Positions 7,776 to 16,848 of a stretch of DNA of 37,315 nt are shown piece by piece. The notes under the pieces were generated by a model, which was not told the origin of the DNA, searched no databases, and saw nothing but the letters and a program-made list of their open reading frames with translations. Both the position numbers and the translations under genes were made by a program. Numbering within the stretch: the stretch's first letter is position 1; each line of letters opens with the position of its first letter. The DNA is from Pseudomonadota bacterium. Its GTDB lineage: Bacteria; Myxococcota_A; UBA9160; UBA4427. Location of the stretch: NCBI GenBank assembly GCA_027295775.1, contig JAPUKG010000009.1:1-37315 (forward strand). Direction: 5' to 3'.

Positions 7776-9205
7776 GATTCAGCCTTCTGAACTTCGTTCG
7801 CCTTCGGCTCACTGCGCGCCCTCCGGGCTTGCAGGGCCTCCAGCAGCCGCGGTCCGAGACCCGAGATCGAGCCCGCGCCGAGGGTGATCACCAGGTCCCC
7901 CTCGCGGAGCTCGCCGGGGAGCTGCTCGACCACGGCGTCGAGGTCGGCGATCAGGCGGGCGTCCCGGTGCCCGTGGGCGCGGATGGCGTCGACCAGCGGC
8001 GCCGCCTCGACGCCGGAGATCTTGGGCTCGCCGGCGCTGTAGATCTCGGTCACGACCAGCAGATCCGCGTCGTTGAAGGCGGTGGTGAACTCGTCGAACA
8101 GGTCCCGGGTGCGCGTGTAGCGGTGCGGCTGGAAGATCACCGCCAGCCGACCCGAGTGGGCCGCGCGGGCCGCCGCCAGCGTCGCTCGGATCTCGGCCGG
8201 GTGGTGCCCGTAGTCGTCGATCACCTGCACTCCCCGCGCGCTCCCCTTCGACTCGAAGCGGCGCTCGATGCCGACGAAGCTCTCGAGGGCGGCGCTGGCC
8301 GTCGCGAACGCAACGTCGAGCTCGAGCGCCACGGCCAGGGTGGCCAGCGCGTTCTCCACATTGTGCCGGCCGGGCATCCGGATCCGAACCAGTCCCAGAT
8401 CGCGCCCCGCCTGGGAGACGCGGAAGCGCATGCCGAAGCGGTCGTCGGTCCGAACGTCGCTCGCGACCAGGTCGGCCTGGGGACTGAAGCCGTAGGTGGT
8501 ATGGCGCCGCTCGAGCCGCGGCAGGATTGCCTGCACACCTGGATGGTCCAGACACAGAACGGCTGCGCCCCAGAAGGGGACGTGATTGGCGAACTCGGCG
8601 AAGGCGTCGCGCAGCGCGCCGATCGTTCCGTAGTGATCGAGGTGCTCGGAGTCGATGTTCGTGACCACTGCGATCACCGGCGTCAGGCGCAGGAAGGAGC
8701 CGTCGCTCTCGTCCGCCTCCGCCACCAGGAGGTCTCCGCGGCCCAGCCGCGCGCCGGTGGGGTCGCTGCTGCTCGAGAGCACGCGGCCGCCGATGACCGC
8801 TGTGGGGTCCAGTCCCGCCGCGTCCAGCACGTGGGCGATGAGCGAGGTGGTGGTGGTCTTGCCGTGGCTCCCCGCGATGGCGATGCCGTCCTTGAGCCGC
8901 ATCATCTCCGCCAGCATCTCGGCGCGCGGGATCACGGGGATCTTGCGGCGCCGCGCCTCCTGCAGCTCGGGGTTGGTCGGGCGGATCGCCGACGAGTAGA
9001 CCAGGACGTCGGCCTCGCCCAGGTTGTCCTCCGCGTGACCGACCACCACGGGGATGCCGAGGGCGCGCAGGCGCTCCACCGTGTCATCCTCGCGCAGGTC
9101 CGAGCCGCTCACGCCGTAGCCCTGGTCGTGGAGCAGCTCGGCCAGACCGCACATGCCGATCCCGCCAATGCCCACGAAGTGAACGCGCCGGATGCGTCGG
9201 TACAT
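7772..9205 (-). CDS. murC: UDP-N-acetylmuramate--L-alanine ligase MurC
   Basis: A 477-residue Mur ligase that adds L-Ala to UDP-MurNAc using ATP. It shows the N-terminal Rossmann motif HFVGIGGIGMCGLAELL (9-25), the P-loop GSHGKTTTT (112-120), EADESDGSFL, HNVENALATLA and the domain-3 segment DDYGHHPAEI. I start at ATG 9205 because it lies 5 nt after the murG stop with GGGAGG in front; an in-frame ATG at 9235 would add ten residues and overlap murG by 25 nt. Its 3' end overlaps the murB start. Confidence 0.96.
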   Translation of the reverse strand: MYRRIRRVHFVGIGGIGMCGLAELLHDQGYGVSGSDLREDDTVERLRALGIPVVVGHAEDNLGEADVLVYSSAIRPTNPELQEARRRKIPVIPRAEMLAEMMRLKDGIAIAGSHGKTTTTSLIAHVLDAAGLDPTAVIGGRVLSSSSDPTGARLGRGDLLVAEADESDGSFLRLTPVIAVVTNIDSEHLDHYGTIGALRDAFAEFANHVPFWGAAVLCLDHPGVQAILPRLERRHTTYGFSPQADLVASDVRTDDRFGMRFRVSQAGRDLGLVRIRMPGRHNVENALATLAVALELDVAFATASAALESFVGIERRFESKGSARGVQVIDDYGHHPAEIRATLAAARAAHSGRLAVIFQPHRYTRTRDLFDEFTTAFNDADLLVVTEIYSAGEPKISGVEAAPLVDAIRAHGHRDARLIADLDAVVEQLPGELREGDLVITLGAGSISGLGPRLLEALQARRARSEPKANEVQKAES

Positions 9206-9210
9206 TTCCG

Positions 9211-10299
9211 CTAGACCTCCCGCATCCCGGCGCACTCATCGACGATGTGACGGGCGGCCTCGGGGCGCGACAGGCGGCCCGCGGCGGCGCCCATGCGCGC
9301 GAGCTCTTCCGGCGTCTCGAGCAGGGGTAGCAGCGCGGCGGCCAGGGCGTCTGCGTTGAAGCTCCGCGAGTTCAGCATGCGCGCGGCGCCCGCCACCTCG
9401 AGCTCATGGGCGTTGGCGGCCTGGTGGTCGTCGGCCGCATGGGGATAGGGAACGAGCAGGGCGGGCAGCCCGGCCAGCGCCAGCTCCGCCACGGTGAGGC
9501 CGCCCGCGCGGCACAGCGCCAGGTCCGCCCAGCGGTAGCGCGCCGGCATGTTCGGCTCGAAGGCGACGACCTCGGCGGTCACGCCGGACTTCGCATAGGC
9601 CGCGGCGACCCGTTCCCGATCGGCGTCGCCGGCCTGGTGGAAGACCTCGATGGGCGCGTCGGCCAGGCGCGGAAGCGCGGCCATCACCGCCTCATTGATC
9701 TGCCGGGCGCCCTGGCTTCCGCCGAAGACCAGCAGGTGGAAGGGCGGCGCGGGCTCGCGCCGGGGCTCCGCGCCGCCGAAGGCCGCCACCAAAGACTGGC
9801 GCAGGGGCACGCCGAAGCAGCGCACCCGGTCGGGTCGGACACCCAGGCGATCTGCCGTGACGCGGAAGCCCACGAAGACCCGCTTCGCCAGGCGTGCCGC
9901 GATCCGGCTCGAGCGCCCCGGCACCGCGTTGGGCTCGAGCAGGGCCAGGGGCACGCGCGAGAAAACCGACGCGAGCACGGCGGGCATGGACGCGTAGCCG
10001 CCCACCGAGATCAGCCGGTCGGCCGCGAAGCGGCGCAGCTCGCGGTGGGCGCGCAGGGTCGCCGCCAGAATCGAGCAAACACCGGCGGTGCGCCCCAGCA
10101 CGCCGCGTCCCATCACCTGTCGGCTGCCCAGGGTTACCCAGTCGAAGCCGGCCTGGGGGAGCAGGCGCGCCTCGAGTCCCCGGTCCGAGCCCAGGAAGAG
10201 GACCTCGTCGCCGCGCTCGCGGATGGCTTCGCCCAGGGCGAGCGCCGGCGTCACATGTCCGCCGGTGCCGCCTCCCGCGATCACCCACCGGAGCGTCAT
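9211..10299 (-). CDS. murG: UDP-GlcNAc:lipid I GlcNAc transferase MurG
   Basis: A 362-residue GT28 glycosyltransferase that converts lipid I to lipid II on the inner membrane face. The N-terminal loop is IAGGGTGGHVTPALALGE. The acceptor-domain segment EPNAVPGRSSR and the donor-domain motif FGGSQGARQIN follow, then LCRAGGLTVAELALAGLPAL, which contacts UDP-GlcNAc. ATG 10299 overlaps the ftsW stop (ATGA) and gives the family N-terminus MTLRWVIAGGG. Upstream in-frame codons belong to the ftsW shadow. Ends 5 nt before murC. Confidence 0.96.
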   Translation of the reverse strand: MTLRWVIAGGGTGGHVTPALALGEAIRERGDEVLFLGSDRGLEARLLPQAGFDWVTLGSRQVMGRGVLGRTAGVCSILAATLRAHRELRRFAADRLISVGGYASMPAVLASVFSRVPLALLEPNAVPGRSSRIAARLAKRVFVGFRVTADRLGVRPDRVRCFGVPLRQSLVAAFGGAEPRREPAPPFHLLVFGGSQGARQINEAVMAALPRLADAPIEVFHQAGDADRERVAAAYAKSGVTAEVVAFEPNMPARYRWADLALCRAGGLTVAELALAGLPALLVPYPHAADDHQAANAHELEVAGAARMLNSRSFNADALAAALLPLLETPEELARMGAAAGRLSRPEAARHIVDECAGMREV

Positions 10300-11471
10300 G
10301 ATCGCTGCCCCGATCGGCGCCGGGATCCCGACTGCGTTCCGCGCGCACCTCTGGTGCCATCGCGCCCGATCGCGAGGAGCAGGCCAGCGGCGAAGCAGCA
10401 CACGACGAGCGACGTGCGCCCGTACGAGAGGAAGGGCAGGGTGAGTCCCTTGGTGGGCAGCAGCCCCATCACCACCGCCGCGTTCACCATGGCGGGGACG
10501 GCCAGGAGACCGGTCATGCCGAAGGCCACCAGCAGGCCGAAGCGGTCGCGGGCGCTGCGGGCAATGCGCGTCCCTGCGATCACCAGGGCGACGAAGGCAC
10601 CGAGCACGGCCAGCACGCCGATCAGCCCGAGCTCTTCAGCGACCAGGGACAGGATGAAGTCGGTGTGCGCCTCGGGCAGGTAGAAGAGCTTCTGGCGGCC
10701 GTCGCCGAGGCCCACGCCAGAGAAGCCGCCCTCGTTGAAGGCGACGATCGACTGCACGAGCTGAAAGCCGCCCTCCTCGTACTGGCTCCAGGGATCGCGG
10801 AACACGACCAGGCGGCGCCACGCGTAGGGATGGGTCCAGGCGTACAGGCCGATCGCCAGCGGTGTGGCCAGGGCGGGCAGGGCGAGCTGGCGCAGCGGCG
10901 TTCCCGCCGCCACCAGTACCAGTCCGACCAGACCCGCGAGCAGGACGGCGCTGCCCAGGTCCGGCTGGAACAGGAGCAGCACGACCAGAGGCAGTGTGAG
11001 TCCGGCCGCGACCGCCGCGCGCCGCACCGAGAGCTCGCGGTGTCCGTCGCGCGGGGCCACCACCGCCGCCACGGCGAGCAGGGTGGTGAGCTTGGTGATC
11101 TCTACCGGCTGGAACCGGAAGTCCAGGAACGGAACCGCCAGCCAGCGCTGCGCCCCGTTCACCTCGACACCGAACGCGGCGGTCGCCACCAGCAGCGCCG
11201 CTCCGGCGCACCAGAGGGGCAGGGCCAGCCACCGCCAGATGGCGAGCGGAACGGCGATGGCGAGGGCGGCCACGGCGATGCCTCCGGCGGCCGCCGCCAC
11301 GTGCTTCACGAAGAGGGGCGGGATGCGGTCCTGGATGGCCAGCGGCGCCGTGGCGCTGTAGCTCATCACGACTCCGAGCCCGAGTAGGAACAGGCCCGCC
11401 AGCAGTACCGCCCCGTCGACGGGCAGGGCGCCCCGGCTCCGCCCATGAGCCTGGGTGCTGGCGCGGCTCAC
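10296..11471 (-). CDS. ftsW: Septal peptidoglycan glycosyltransferase FtsW (SEDS)
   Basis: A 391-residue polytopic SEDS protein that polymerises lipid II at the septum with FtsI. About ten hydrophobic segments are visible. The SEDS loop RWLAVPFLDFRFQPVEITKL contains the QPVEITK region. The large periplasmic loop carries FNEGGFSGVGLGDGRQKLFYLPEAHTDFI in pieces typical of the family. The late motif reads LPFLSYGRTSL, with Arg where most FtsW have the second Gly of SYGGSS. The C-terminus is basic. The ATG overlaps the murD stop (ATGA) and the stop overlaps murG (ATGA). Confidence 0.95.
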   Translation of the reverse strand: MSRASTQAHGRSRGALPVDGAVLLAGLFLLGLGVVMSYSATAPLAIQDRIPPLFVKHVAAAAGGIAVAALAIAVPLAIWRWLALPLWCAGAALLVATAAFGVEVNGAQRWLAVPFLDFRFQPVEITKLTTLLAVAAVVAPRDGHRELSVRRAAVAAGLTLPLVVLLLFQPDLGSAVLLAGLVGLVLVAAGTPLRQLALPALATPLAIGLYAWTHPYAWRRLVVFRDPWSQYEEGGFQLVQSIVAFNEGGFSGVGLGDGRQKLFYLPEAHTDFILSLVAEELGLIGVLAVLGAFVALVIAGTRIARSARDRFGLLVAFGMTGLLAVPAMVNAAVVMGLLPTKGLTLPFLSYGRTSLVVCCFAAGLLLAIGRDGTRGARGTQSGSRRRSGQRS

Positions 11472-12811
11472 CGCGTCTCTCCGTCCGCCAGCGCCGCCAC
11501 CGCCTGGCGGAAGCGTTCGCCGCGCTCCTCGAAGCCCGAGAACTGGTCGAAGCTGGCGCTTGCCGGCGAGAGGAGAACCACGTCCCCCGGCTCCGCCACG
11601 CGCGCCGCGCGGCGCACGGCCTCCTCCAGATTCGGCGCGCGCTCTGTGGCGACGCGCCCGGCCAGCGCCGCCTCGAGGGCGGGCGCTGCCTCGCCGATCA
11701 GGAACGCGGTGCGCACCTGGGCCGCCGCTGCGTCGACCAGCTCGGCGAAGCCCAGGTCCTTGTTGCGTCCGCCGGCGATCCAGACGACGGGCGCCCGGAA
11801 GCTCTCCAGCGAGCGCCGCGCTGCGCCTGGGTTCGTTGCCTTCGAGTCGTTGACGTAGGTGACGCCGCCCAGGGTCGCCACCTCTTCGCAGCGGTGGGGA
11901 AGTCCGGTGAAGCCCGCCAGGCCGGCCGCGCAGCGGCGCGGGTCGGCCCCCAGCTCGACGGCCGCTGCCACCGACGCCAGGACGTTCTCGACGTTGTGGA
12001 TGCCGGGCAGCCGGAGATCGTCCAGCGGCAGGCGCAGGTTCTCGCGCCGCAGGTAGACGCTTCCCCCGTCGAGGGTGACGTCCGCCTCAGGCGATCCCGT
12101 GGCGCTGAAAGTGACGACGCGCGCCTTCGCGGTGGCGGCCATCCCGGCGACGACCGGGTCATCGAAGTTCAGCACCGCGCTGTCATCGGACTGCTGCTGC
12201 GCCAGCAGGCGGCGCTTGGTCTCGGCGTACCTCGAGAAGTTGCCGTGGCGATCCAGATGATCGGGGGTCAGGTTCAGGATCACTGCGACACGAGGCCGAA
12301 AGCTCTCCACGCTCTCGAGCTGGAACGACGACACCTCGAGCACGGCCACGTCCAGGGGCTGCCCCACCAGGGAGAGTGCCGGCGTGCCGATGTTGCCGGC
12401 GGCCCGGGCGCGCAGTCCCGCCGCCCGAAGCAGGGTCTCGAGGATGCGCACGGTAGTGGACTTGCCGTTGGTCCCCGTGACCGCCGCGATCGGAATGCGA
12501 AGGGCGCGGCCCGCGAGCTCGATGTCGCCCCACGCCCGCCGCGCGCGGGTACCGTAGCGGGCGTACGGGATGCCCGGGCTCGGAACCACCAGGTCGTAGT
12601 CCGCCGGATCCGGGAAGGGACGCCCGGTGATCACCGGGACCCGCGATCCCAGCTCCGCAGCGAGCTCGGCCACGACCGCGGGGCCGATCTCCGTCTCCGT
12701 TCGCTCGTCGGCCACCGTCACCCGCGCGCCCTGCTCGCACAGGAAGCGCGCGGCGCTGCGTCCGGTGATGCCGAGTCCGAGCACGAGTATCTCCTTCCCC
12801 GCGAGCTCCAT
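11468..12811 (-). CDS. murD: UDP-MurNAc-L-alanine--D-glutamate ligase MurD
   Basis: A 447-residue Mur ligase. The N-terminal domain starts MELAGKEILVLGLGITGRSAA with the G-rich UDP-binding loop. The ATP loop is GTNGKSTT (113-120). VLEVSSFQLE, NLTPDHLDRHG and YVNDSKATNPGA mark the central and C-terminal domains. It adds D-Glu to UDP-MurNAc-L-Ala in the cytosol. It begins 4 nt after the mraY stop and overlaps ftsW by 4 nt. Confidence 0.96.
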   Translation of the reverse strand: MELAGKEILVLGLGITGRSAARFLCEQGARVTVADERTETEIGPAVVAELAAELGSRVPVITGRPFPDPADYDLVVPSPGIPYARYGTRARRAWGDIELAGRALRIPIAAVTGTNGKSTTVRILETLLRAAGLRARAAGNIGTPALSLVGQPLDVAVLEVSSFQLESVESFRPRVAVILNLTPDHLDRHGNFSRYAETKRRLLAQQQSDDSAVLNFDDPVVAGMAATAKARVVTFSATGSPEADVTLDGGSVYLRRENLRLPLDDLRLPGIHNVENVLASVAAAVELGADPRRCAAGLAGFTGLPHRCEEVATLGGVTYVNDSKATNPGAARRSLESFRAPVVWIAGGRNKDLGFAELVDAAAAQVRTAFLIGEAAPALEAALAGRVATERAPNLEEAVRRAARVAEPGDVVLLSPASASFDQFSGFEERGERFRQAVAALADGETR

Positions 12812-12815
12812 TGCC

Positions 12816-13889
12816 TCAGCGCAGCTTCAGTGACGACAGTGCCACCAGGCCGAGGATGATCGAGACGATCCAGAAGCGGACGACGATCTTCTGCTCGGGC
12901 CAGCCGAGCTTCTCGTAGTGGTGGTGGATGGGGGCCATCAGGAAGACCCGCTTGCCCGTCAGCTTGAACGAGACCACCTGGATCATCACCGAGACCGTCT
13001 CCACCACGAAGATCCCGCCCACCACGGCGAGCAGGATCTCCTGCCGGATCAGCACCGCGATGGTTCCGAGGGCGCCGCCGAGGGCCAGCGCGCCCACGTC
13101 TCCCATGAAGAGCTGGGCGGGAGAGGCGTTGAACCACAGGAAGCCCAGTCCGCCGCCCACCAGCGCGCCGCAGAAGATGGCGAGCTGACCGGCGCCCGGG
13201 ACCGACTTGATGCCCAGGTACTCGGCGATGCCCGCGTGCCCCGCGGCGTAGGCCAGCATCAGGAAGGTGCCGCCCGCGATCATCACCGGCCCGATGGCCA
13301 ACCCGTCGAGTCCGTCGGTCAGATTCACGCCGTTGCTGGCGGCCACGATGATGAAGGTGGCGAGCGGTACATACAGCCAGCCCAGGTTCGGGGTGAAGTC
13401 CTTGAAGAACGGCACCGCGAGCTCGCGGTCGAAGCCGGGATCGGTGTAGATTGCCAGGGCCACCAGCGCGGCCAGGGCCGTCTGCCACATGATCTTCGTG
13501 CGCGCTGAGATTCCCGCGCTGTGTCCCTCCCGAACCTTCCTGTAGTCGTCGATGAAGCCGAGCACGCCGTAGCCGGCGGTCAGTCCGATCACGATCCACA
13601 CGAAGCGGTTGGTCAGATCCGCCCATAGGAAGACCGACACGCCCAGCGACAGGAGGATCAGCAGGCCGCCCATGGTGGGAGTGCCTTCCTTCGCCTGGTG
13701 GTCGGGACCGATCTCGCGGATCGGCTGCCCAATCCGCAGTGTGGCCAGCCGCCGGATCAGCCAGGGGCCGACGAGGAAGGAGATGAAGAGCGCGGTGAGC
13801 GTCGCCGCCGCAGTCCGGAAGGTGATGTACTGGACGACGTTGAAGCCGCCGAACTGATCGCGCAGCGGGAACAGCAGGTAGTAGAGCAC
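12816..13889 (-). CDS. mraY: Phospho-MurNAc-pentapeptide transferase MraY
   Basis: A 357-residue polytopic membrane enzyme that makes lipid I by moving phospho-MurNAc-pentapeptide to undecaprenyl phosphate. The Mg-binding aspartates lie in GFIDDYRK, and the conserved loops are NLTDGLDGLA, FMGDVGAL and HHHYEKLGWPE. PDHQAKEGTPTMGG in the first cytoplasmic loop is also diagnostic. The start is GTG 13889, whose first base is shared with the murF TAG stop (TAGTG). AAGGAG lies about 9 nt upstream. Confidence 0.97.
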   Translation of the reverse strand: MLYYLLFPLRDQFGGFNVVQYITFRTAAATLTALFISFLVGPWLIRRLATLRIGQPIREIGPDHQAKEGTPTMGGLLILLSLGVSVFLWADLTNRFVWIVIGLTAGYGVLGFIDDYRKVREGHSAGISARTKIMWQTALAALVALAIYTDPGFDRELAVPFFKDFTPNLGWLYVPLATFIIVAASNGVNLTDGLDGLAIGPVMIAGGTFLMLAYAAGHAGIAEYLGIKSVPGAGQLAIFCGALVGGGLGFLWFNASPAQLFMGDVGALALGGALGTIAVLIRQEILLAVVGGIFVVETVSVMIQVVSFKLTGKRVFLMAPIHHHYEKLGWPEQKIVVRFWIVSIILGLVALSSLKLR

Positions 13890-15292
13890 TATCCAGTCTC
13901 CTTGGAAGTGAGGGCCGCTACGACCCGCTCCATCTGCATGGCGCGCGATCCCTTGACCAGCACCCAGTCCCGCGGGCGCAGGAGGTCCCGCACGGCGCGG
14001 CTGGCGGCAGCGTGGTCGGGCACGGCGCGGGCCCGGCCCCCGTCCATGCCGGCCGCCGCGGCTGCCTCGGCCACCAGGGGCGCGCGCTCCCCGAGCGCAA
14101 ACAGGAAGTCGACGCCGAGCTCGGCCGCGGCGCGGCCGGCCTGCCGGTGGGCCTCTTCCGTGTCGTCGCCGAGCTCGCCCATGTCGCCCACCACCGCCAG
14201 CCCGCGGCCGTCGCCCTTCAGCCGCGCCAGGGTCTCGAGAGCGGCGCGCAGCGACTGCGGGTTGGCGTTGTAGGTGTCGTCGATCAGGGTCACGTCGCCG
14301 GCGAGCGCGATCCGCGCCATGCGCCCGCCCACGTTGCGGTAGGCCCCGAGACCGGTGCGGATGTCGTCCAGGCTCGCCCCCGCGGCCAGTGCCGCCGCGG
14401 CAGCGGCGGTGGCGTTGATCACTGTGGTCTCGCCGAGACCGGGGACCCGGAGCGAGATCTCGCCCTCCGGCGTGGTGAGATCGAAGGTGAAGGTCCCCTC
14501 GTCCAGGAAGCGGATCTTTCGCGCCACCACCTCGGCGTTCGAGCGGGTCGAGTAGCCGAGTACCGCGCCGGGCGCGCGCCGCGCCTGCTCACCAACCCGT
14601 GCGTCGTCGCGATTCACCACGGCGATACCGTCCTCAGCGAGAGCGGCGAAGAGGTCGCCCTTCTCTCGCGCGATCTCGTCGCGGCTGCCCAGGAACTCGA
14701 TGTGGGCGATCCCGACGTTGGTGACCAGGCCGACGGTCGGCGCGGAGATCGCCGCCAGGCGGGCGATCTCGCCCCGGTGGTTCATTCCCAGCTCGACCAC
14801 GGCGCTCTGGTGCTCGGGGCGCAGGCGCAGCAGGGTGAGCGGTAGACCGAACTCGTTGTTCAGATTGCCCTCGTTCTTGAGGCACGCCGCGCGCACGGAC
14901 AAGATCGATGCGCACATCTCCTTGGTGGTGGTCTTTCCGCTGCTCCCGGTCACCGCGACGACTGGACCGCGGAAGGTTGCGCGATGGCCCGCGGCCAGGG
15001 AGCCCAGGGCGGCGGTGGTGTCGTCGACCTCGAGCACGGCCGTGTCCCCGGGAAGCGCGTCGTCCGCGACTCGACCGCGCTCGACCACCAGCGCCGCGGC
15101 GCCCGCCTCCAGCGCCTGGGACAGGAAGGAGTGGGCGTCGTGGCGGGGCCCACGGATGGCGACGAAGAGCTCTCCGGATGCGATCGCGCGGGAATCGATG
15201 GAGACGCCGGTGACGGGTTTCTCTTCGGCGCCTCGGCGCAGGCTCGCGCCAGTCCAACGCACGGCGTCGCCCAGCTGGAAGGCGGCGCTCAT
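13889..15292 (-). CDS. murF: UDP-MurNAc-tripeptide--D-alanyl-D-alanine ligase MurF
   Basis: A 467-residue Mur ligase that adds D-Ala-D-Ala to complete the UDP-MurNAc-pentapeptide. The N-terminal substrate domain contains GVSIDSRAIASGELFVAI. The P-loop is GSSGKTTTK (116-124), followed by NLNNEFGLPLTLL and the central LIDDTYNANPQS motif specific to MurF. ATG 15292 overlaps the murE stop (ATGA). The frame stays open upstream across murE, but the 500 residues gained are arginine/glycine-rich noise. Its substrate D-Ala-D-Ala must come from a Ddl encoded elsewhere. Confidence 0.95.
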   Translation of the reverse strand: MSAAFQLGDAVRWTGASLRRGAEEKPVTGVSIDSRAIASGELFVAIRGPRHDAHSFLSQALEAGAAALVVERGRVADDALPGDTAVLEVDDTTAALGSLAAGHRATFRGPVVAVTGSSGKTTTKEMCASILSVRAACLKNEGNLNNEFGLPLTLLRLRPEHQSAVVELGMNHRGEIARLAAISAPTVGLVTNVGIAHIEFLGSRDEIAREKGDLFAALAEDGIAVVNRDDARVGEQARRAPGAVLGYSTRSNAEVVARKIRFLDEGTFTFDLTTPEGEISLRVPGLGETTVINATAAAAAALAAGASLDDIRTGLGAYRNVGGRMARIALAGDVTLIDDTYNANPQSLRAALETLARLKGDGRGLAVVGDMGELGDDTEEAHRQAGRAAAELGVDFLFALGERAPLVAEAAAAAGMDGGRARAVPDHAAASRAVRDLLRPRDWVLVKGSRAMQMERVVAALTSKETG

Positions 15293-16848
15293 CGCAGCTC
15301 CCCCCGCACCACGGCCCGGAGCGCCCGGCGCGCCTCGTCCCGGTCGTCGAAGGGCAGCTTTTCGCGACCCACGATCTGGTAGTCCTCGTGGCCCTTGCCG
15401 GCCAGCACGACCATGTCGTCGGTGCGCGCCATGACGATGGCGCGCCGAATCGCCGCGCGCCGGTCCTCGATCACGGCATACGCGCCTTCGCGCGCATCCA
15501 GCTCCTCGGGCTCGGTGCGGGAGAGGGCACCCAGCCCGCCCTCCACGTCGCGCAGGATCGCGGCGGGATCCTCGCTGCGCGGGTTGTCGCTGGTGGCGAT
15601 CACCCGGTCGCTGAAGCGCGCCACGGCCTCGGCCATGAGCGGACGCTTGGTGGTGTCCCGGTCGCCACCGCAGCCGAAGACGGTGATCAGCCGTCCGCGC
15701 ACCAGCGGACGGAGCGCGAGCAGCAGCTTTTCCACGGCGTCCGGCGTGTGCGCGTAGTCGACCACGACCGCGGGCAGCGCGGCTCCCTCCACGTCGATCA
15801 GTTCGACGCGGCCGGGAACCTGGGGGCAGGCTGCAACGCCTCGGGCGATGGAGTCGGGGTCGATGCCCAGCGCCTCTGCGATTCCGCAGGCCACGATCAG
15901 GTTCTCGAGATTGAAGTCGCCGACCAGGGGGAGGTCCAGGTCGATCTCCCCCGACGGCAGCTGCACTCGCGCGCGGCTTCCGGACAGCCGCACCTCCGCG
16001 CGGAGCAGGCGCACCTCGGCATCCCTGTCGAGATCGCGAGTGGTGCGCAGGATGGTGGCGCCGGCGCCCAGCGCCTCGGCGCACAGCTTCTCGCTGGCGG
16101 GGTCGTCGACGTTGATGACCGCTCGCCCACCCGGCGCCAGGCACTCTCGGAAGAGCAGAGCCTTCGACTCCAGGTAGGCGTCCATGCTGCCGTGGAAGTC
16201 CAGGTGGTCCTGGGTCAGGTTCGTGAAGGCGCCCACCGCGAATCGGCAACCGTTCACACGACCGAGCTCGAGGCCGTGGGACGAGACCTCCATCACCACC
16301 GCCTCCACGCCGTGGGTGCGCATGGAGCGCAAGCTGCGCTGGAGGTCGAGACTCTCGGGCGTTGTGTTGACCGCCGGGATGCGCTCGCCGGCGTATCGGA
16401 CCTCGACCGTGCCGATGAGCCCGGTGCGGATCCCCGCGCGACCGAGGATCGACTCGGTGAGGTAGCTGGTGCTGGTCTTGCCATTGGTTCCGGTGATGCC
16501 GATCAGCGTGCACTCGCTGGCGGGCTCTCCGAAGAAGCGGGTGGCCACCGGGGCCAGCGCCCGCCGGCTGTCGTTCACGACGACCACCGGGGGGAGGTCG
16601 GTCGACTCGGACCGAGGCGGCGCTTCCTCCACCATGAGTGCTGCAGCGCCGAGCTCGACGGCCTGGGCGAGGAAGTCGTGACCGTCGAACGAGTCCCCTC
16701 GCAGCGCCACGAACAGATCCCCGGGCGCGATGCGCCTGGAGTCGTAGGAGATGCCGCGGATCACCGGGTCGTCCGAAGGGTTGGTCCGGATCCACTGCAG
16801 CGGCGCGTGCTCGGGGGGAAGCGCTGCGAGCAGGGCGGAGAGCCGCAT
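15289..16848 (-). CDS. murE: UDP-MurNAc-L-Ala-D-Glu--meso-diaminopimelate ligase MurE
   Basis: A 519-residue Mur ligase with P-loop GTNGKTS (120-126), the carbamylated-lysine region YLESKALLFRE (K229), and DNPR (421-424). DNPR is the motif of the meso-DAP-adding enzymes; lysine-adding ones differ there, so the stem peptide is of Gram-negative type. GCGGDRDTTKRPLM is the ATP/domain-3 segment. The ATG shares one base with the ftsI stop (TGATG) and the stop overlaps murF by 4 nt. Confidence 0.97.
   Translation of the reverse strand: MRLSALLAALPPEHAPLQWIRTNPSDDPVIRGISYDSRRIAPGDLFVALRGDSFDGHDFLAQAVELGAAALMVEEAPPRSESTDLPPVVVVNDSRRALAPVATRFFGEPASECTLIGITGTNGKTSTSYLTESILGRAGIRTGLIGTVEVRYAGERIPAVNTTPESLDLQRSLRSMRTHGVEAVVMEVSSHGLELGRVNGCRFAVGAFTNLTQDHLDFHGSMDAYLESKALLFRECLAPGGRAVINVDDPASEKLCAEALGAGATILRTTRDLDRDAEVRLLRAEVRLSGSRARVQLPSGEIDLDLPLVGDFNLENLIVACGIAEALGIDPDSIARGVAACPQVPGRVELIDVEGAALPAVVVDYAHTPDAVEKLLLALRPLVRGRLITVFGCGGDRDTTKRPLMAEAVARFSDRVIATSDNPRSEDPAAILRDVEGGLGALSRTEPEELDAREGAYAVIEDRRAAIRRAIVMARTDDMVVLAGKGHEDYQIVGREKLPFDDRDEARRALRAVVRGELR

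Noticed and set aside
13889-16795. 968-codon open frame running through murE and murF
   Set aside because: Only the last 467 codons (murF) have protein-like composition; the first 500 are an Arg/Gly/Pro-rich shadow of murE in another frame.
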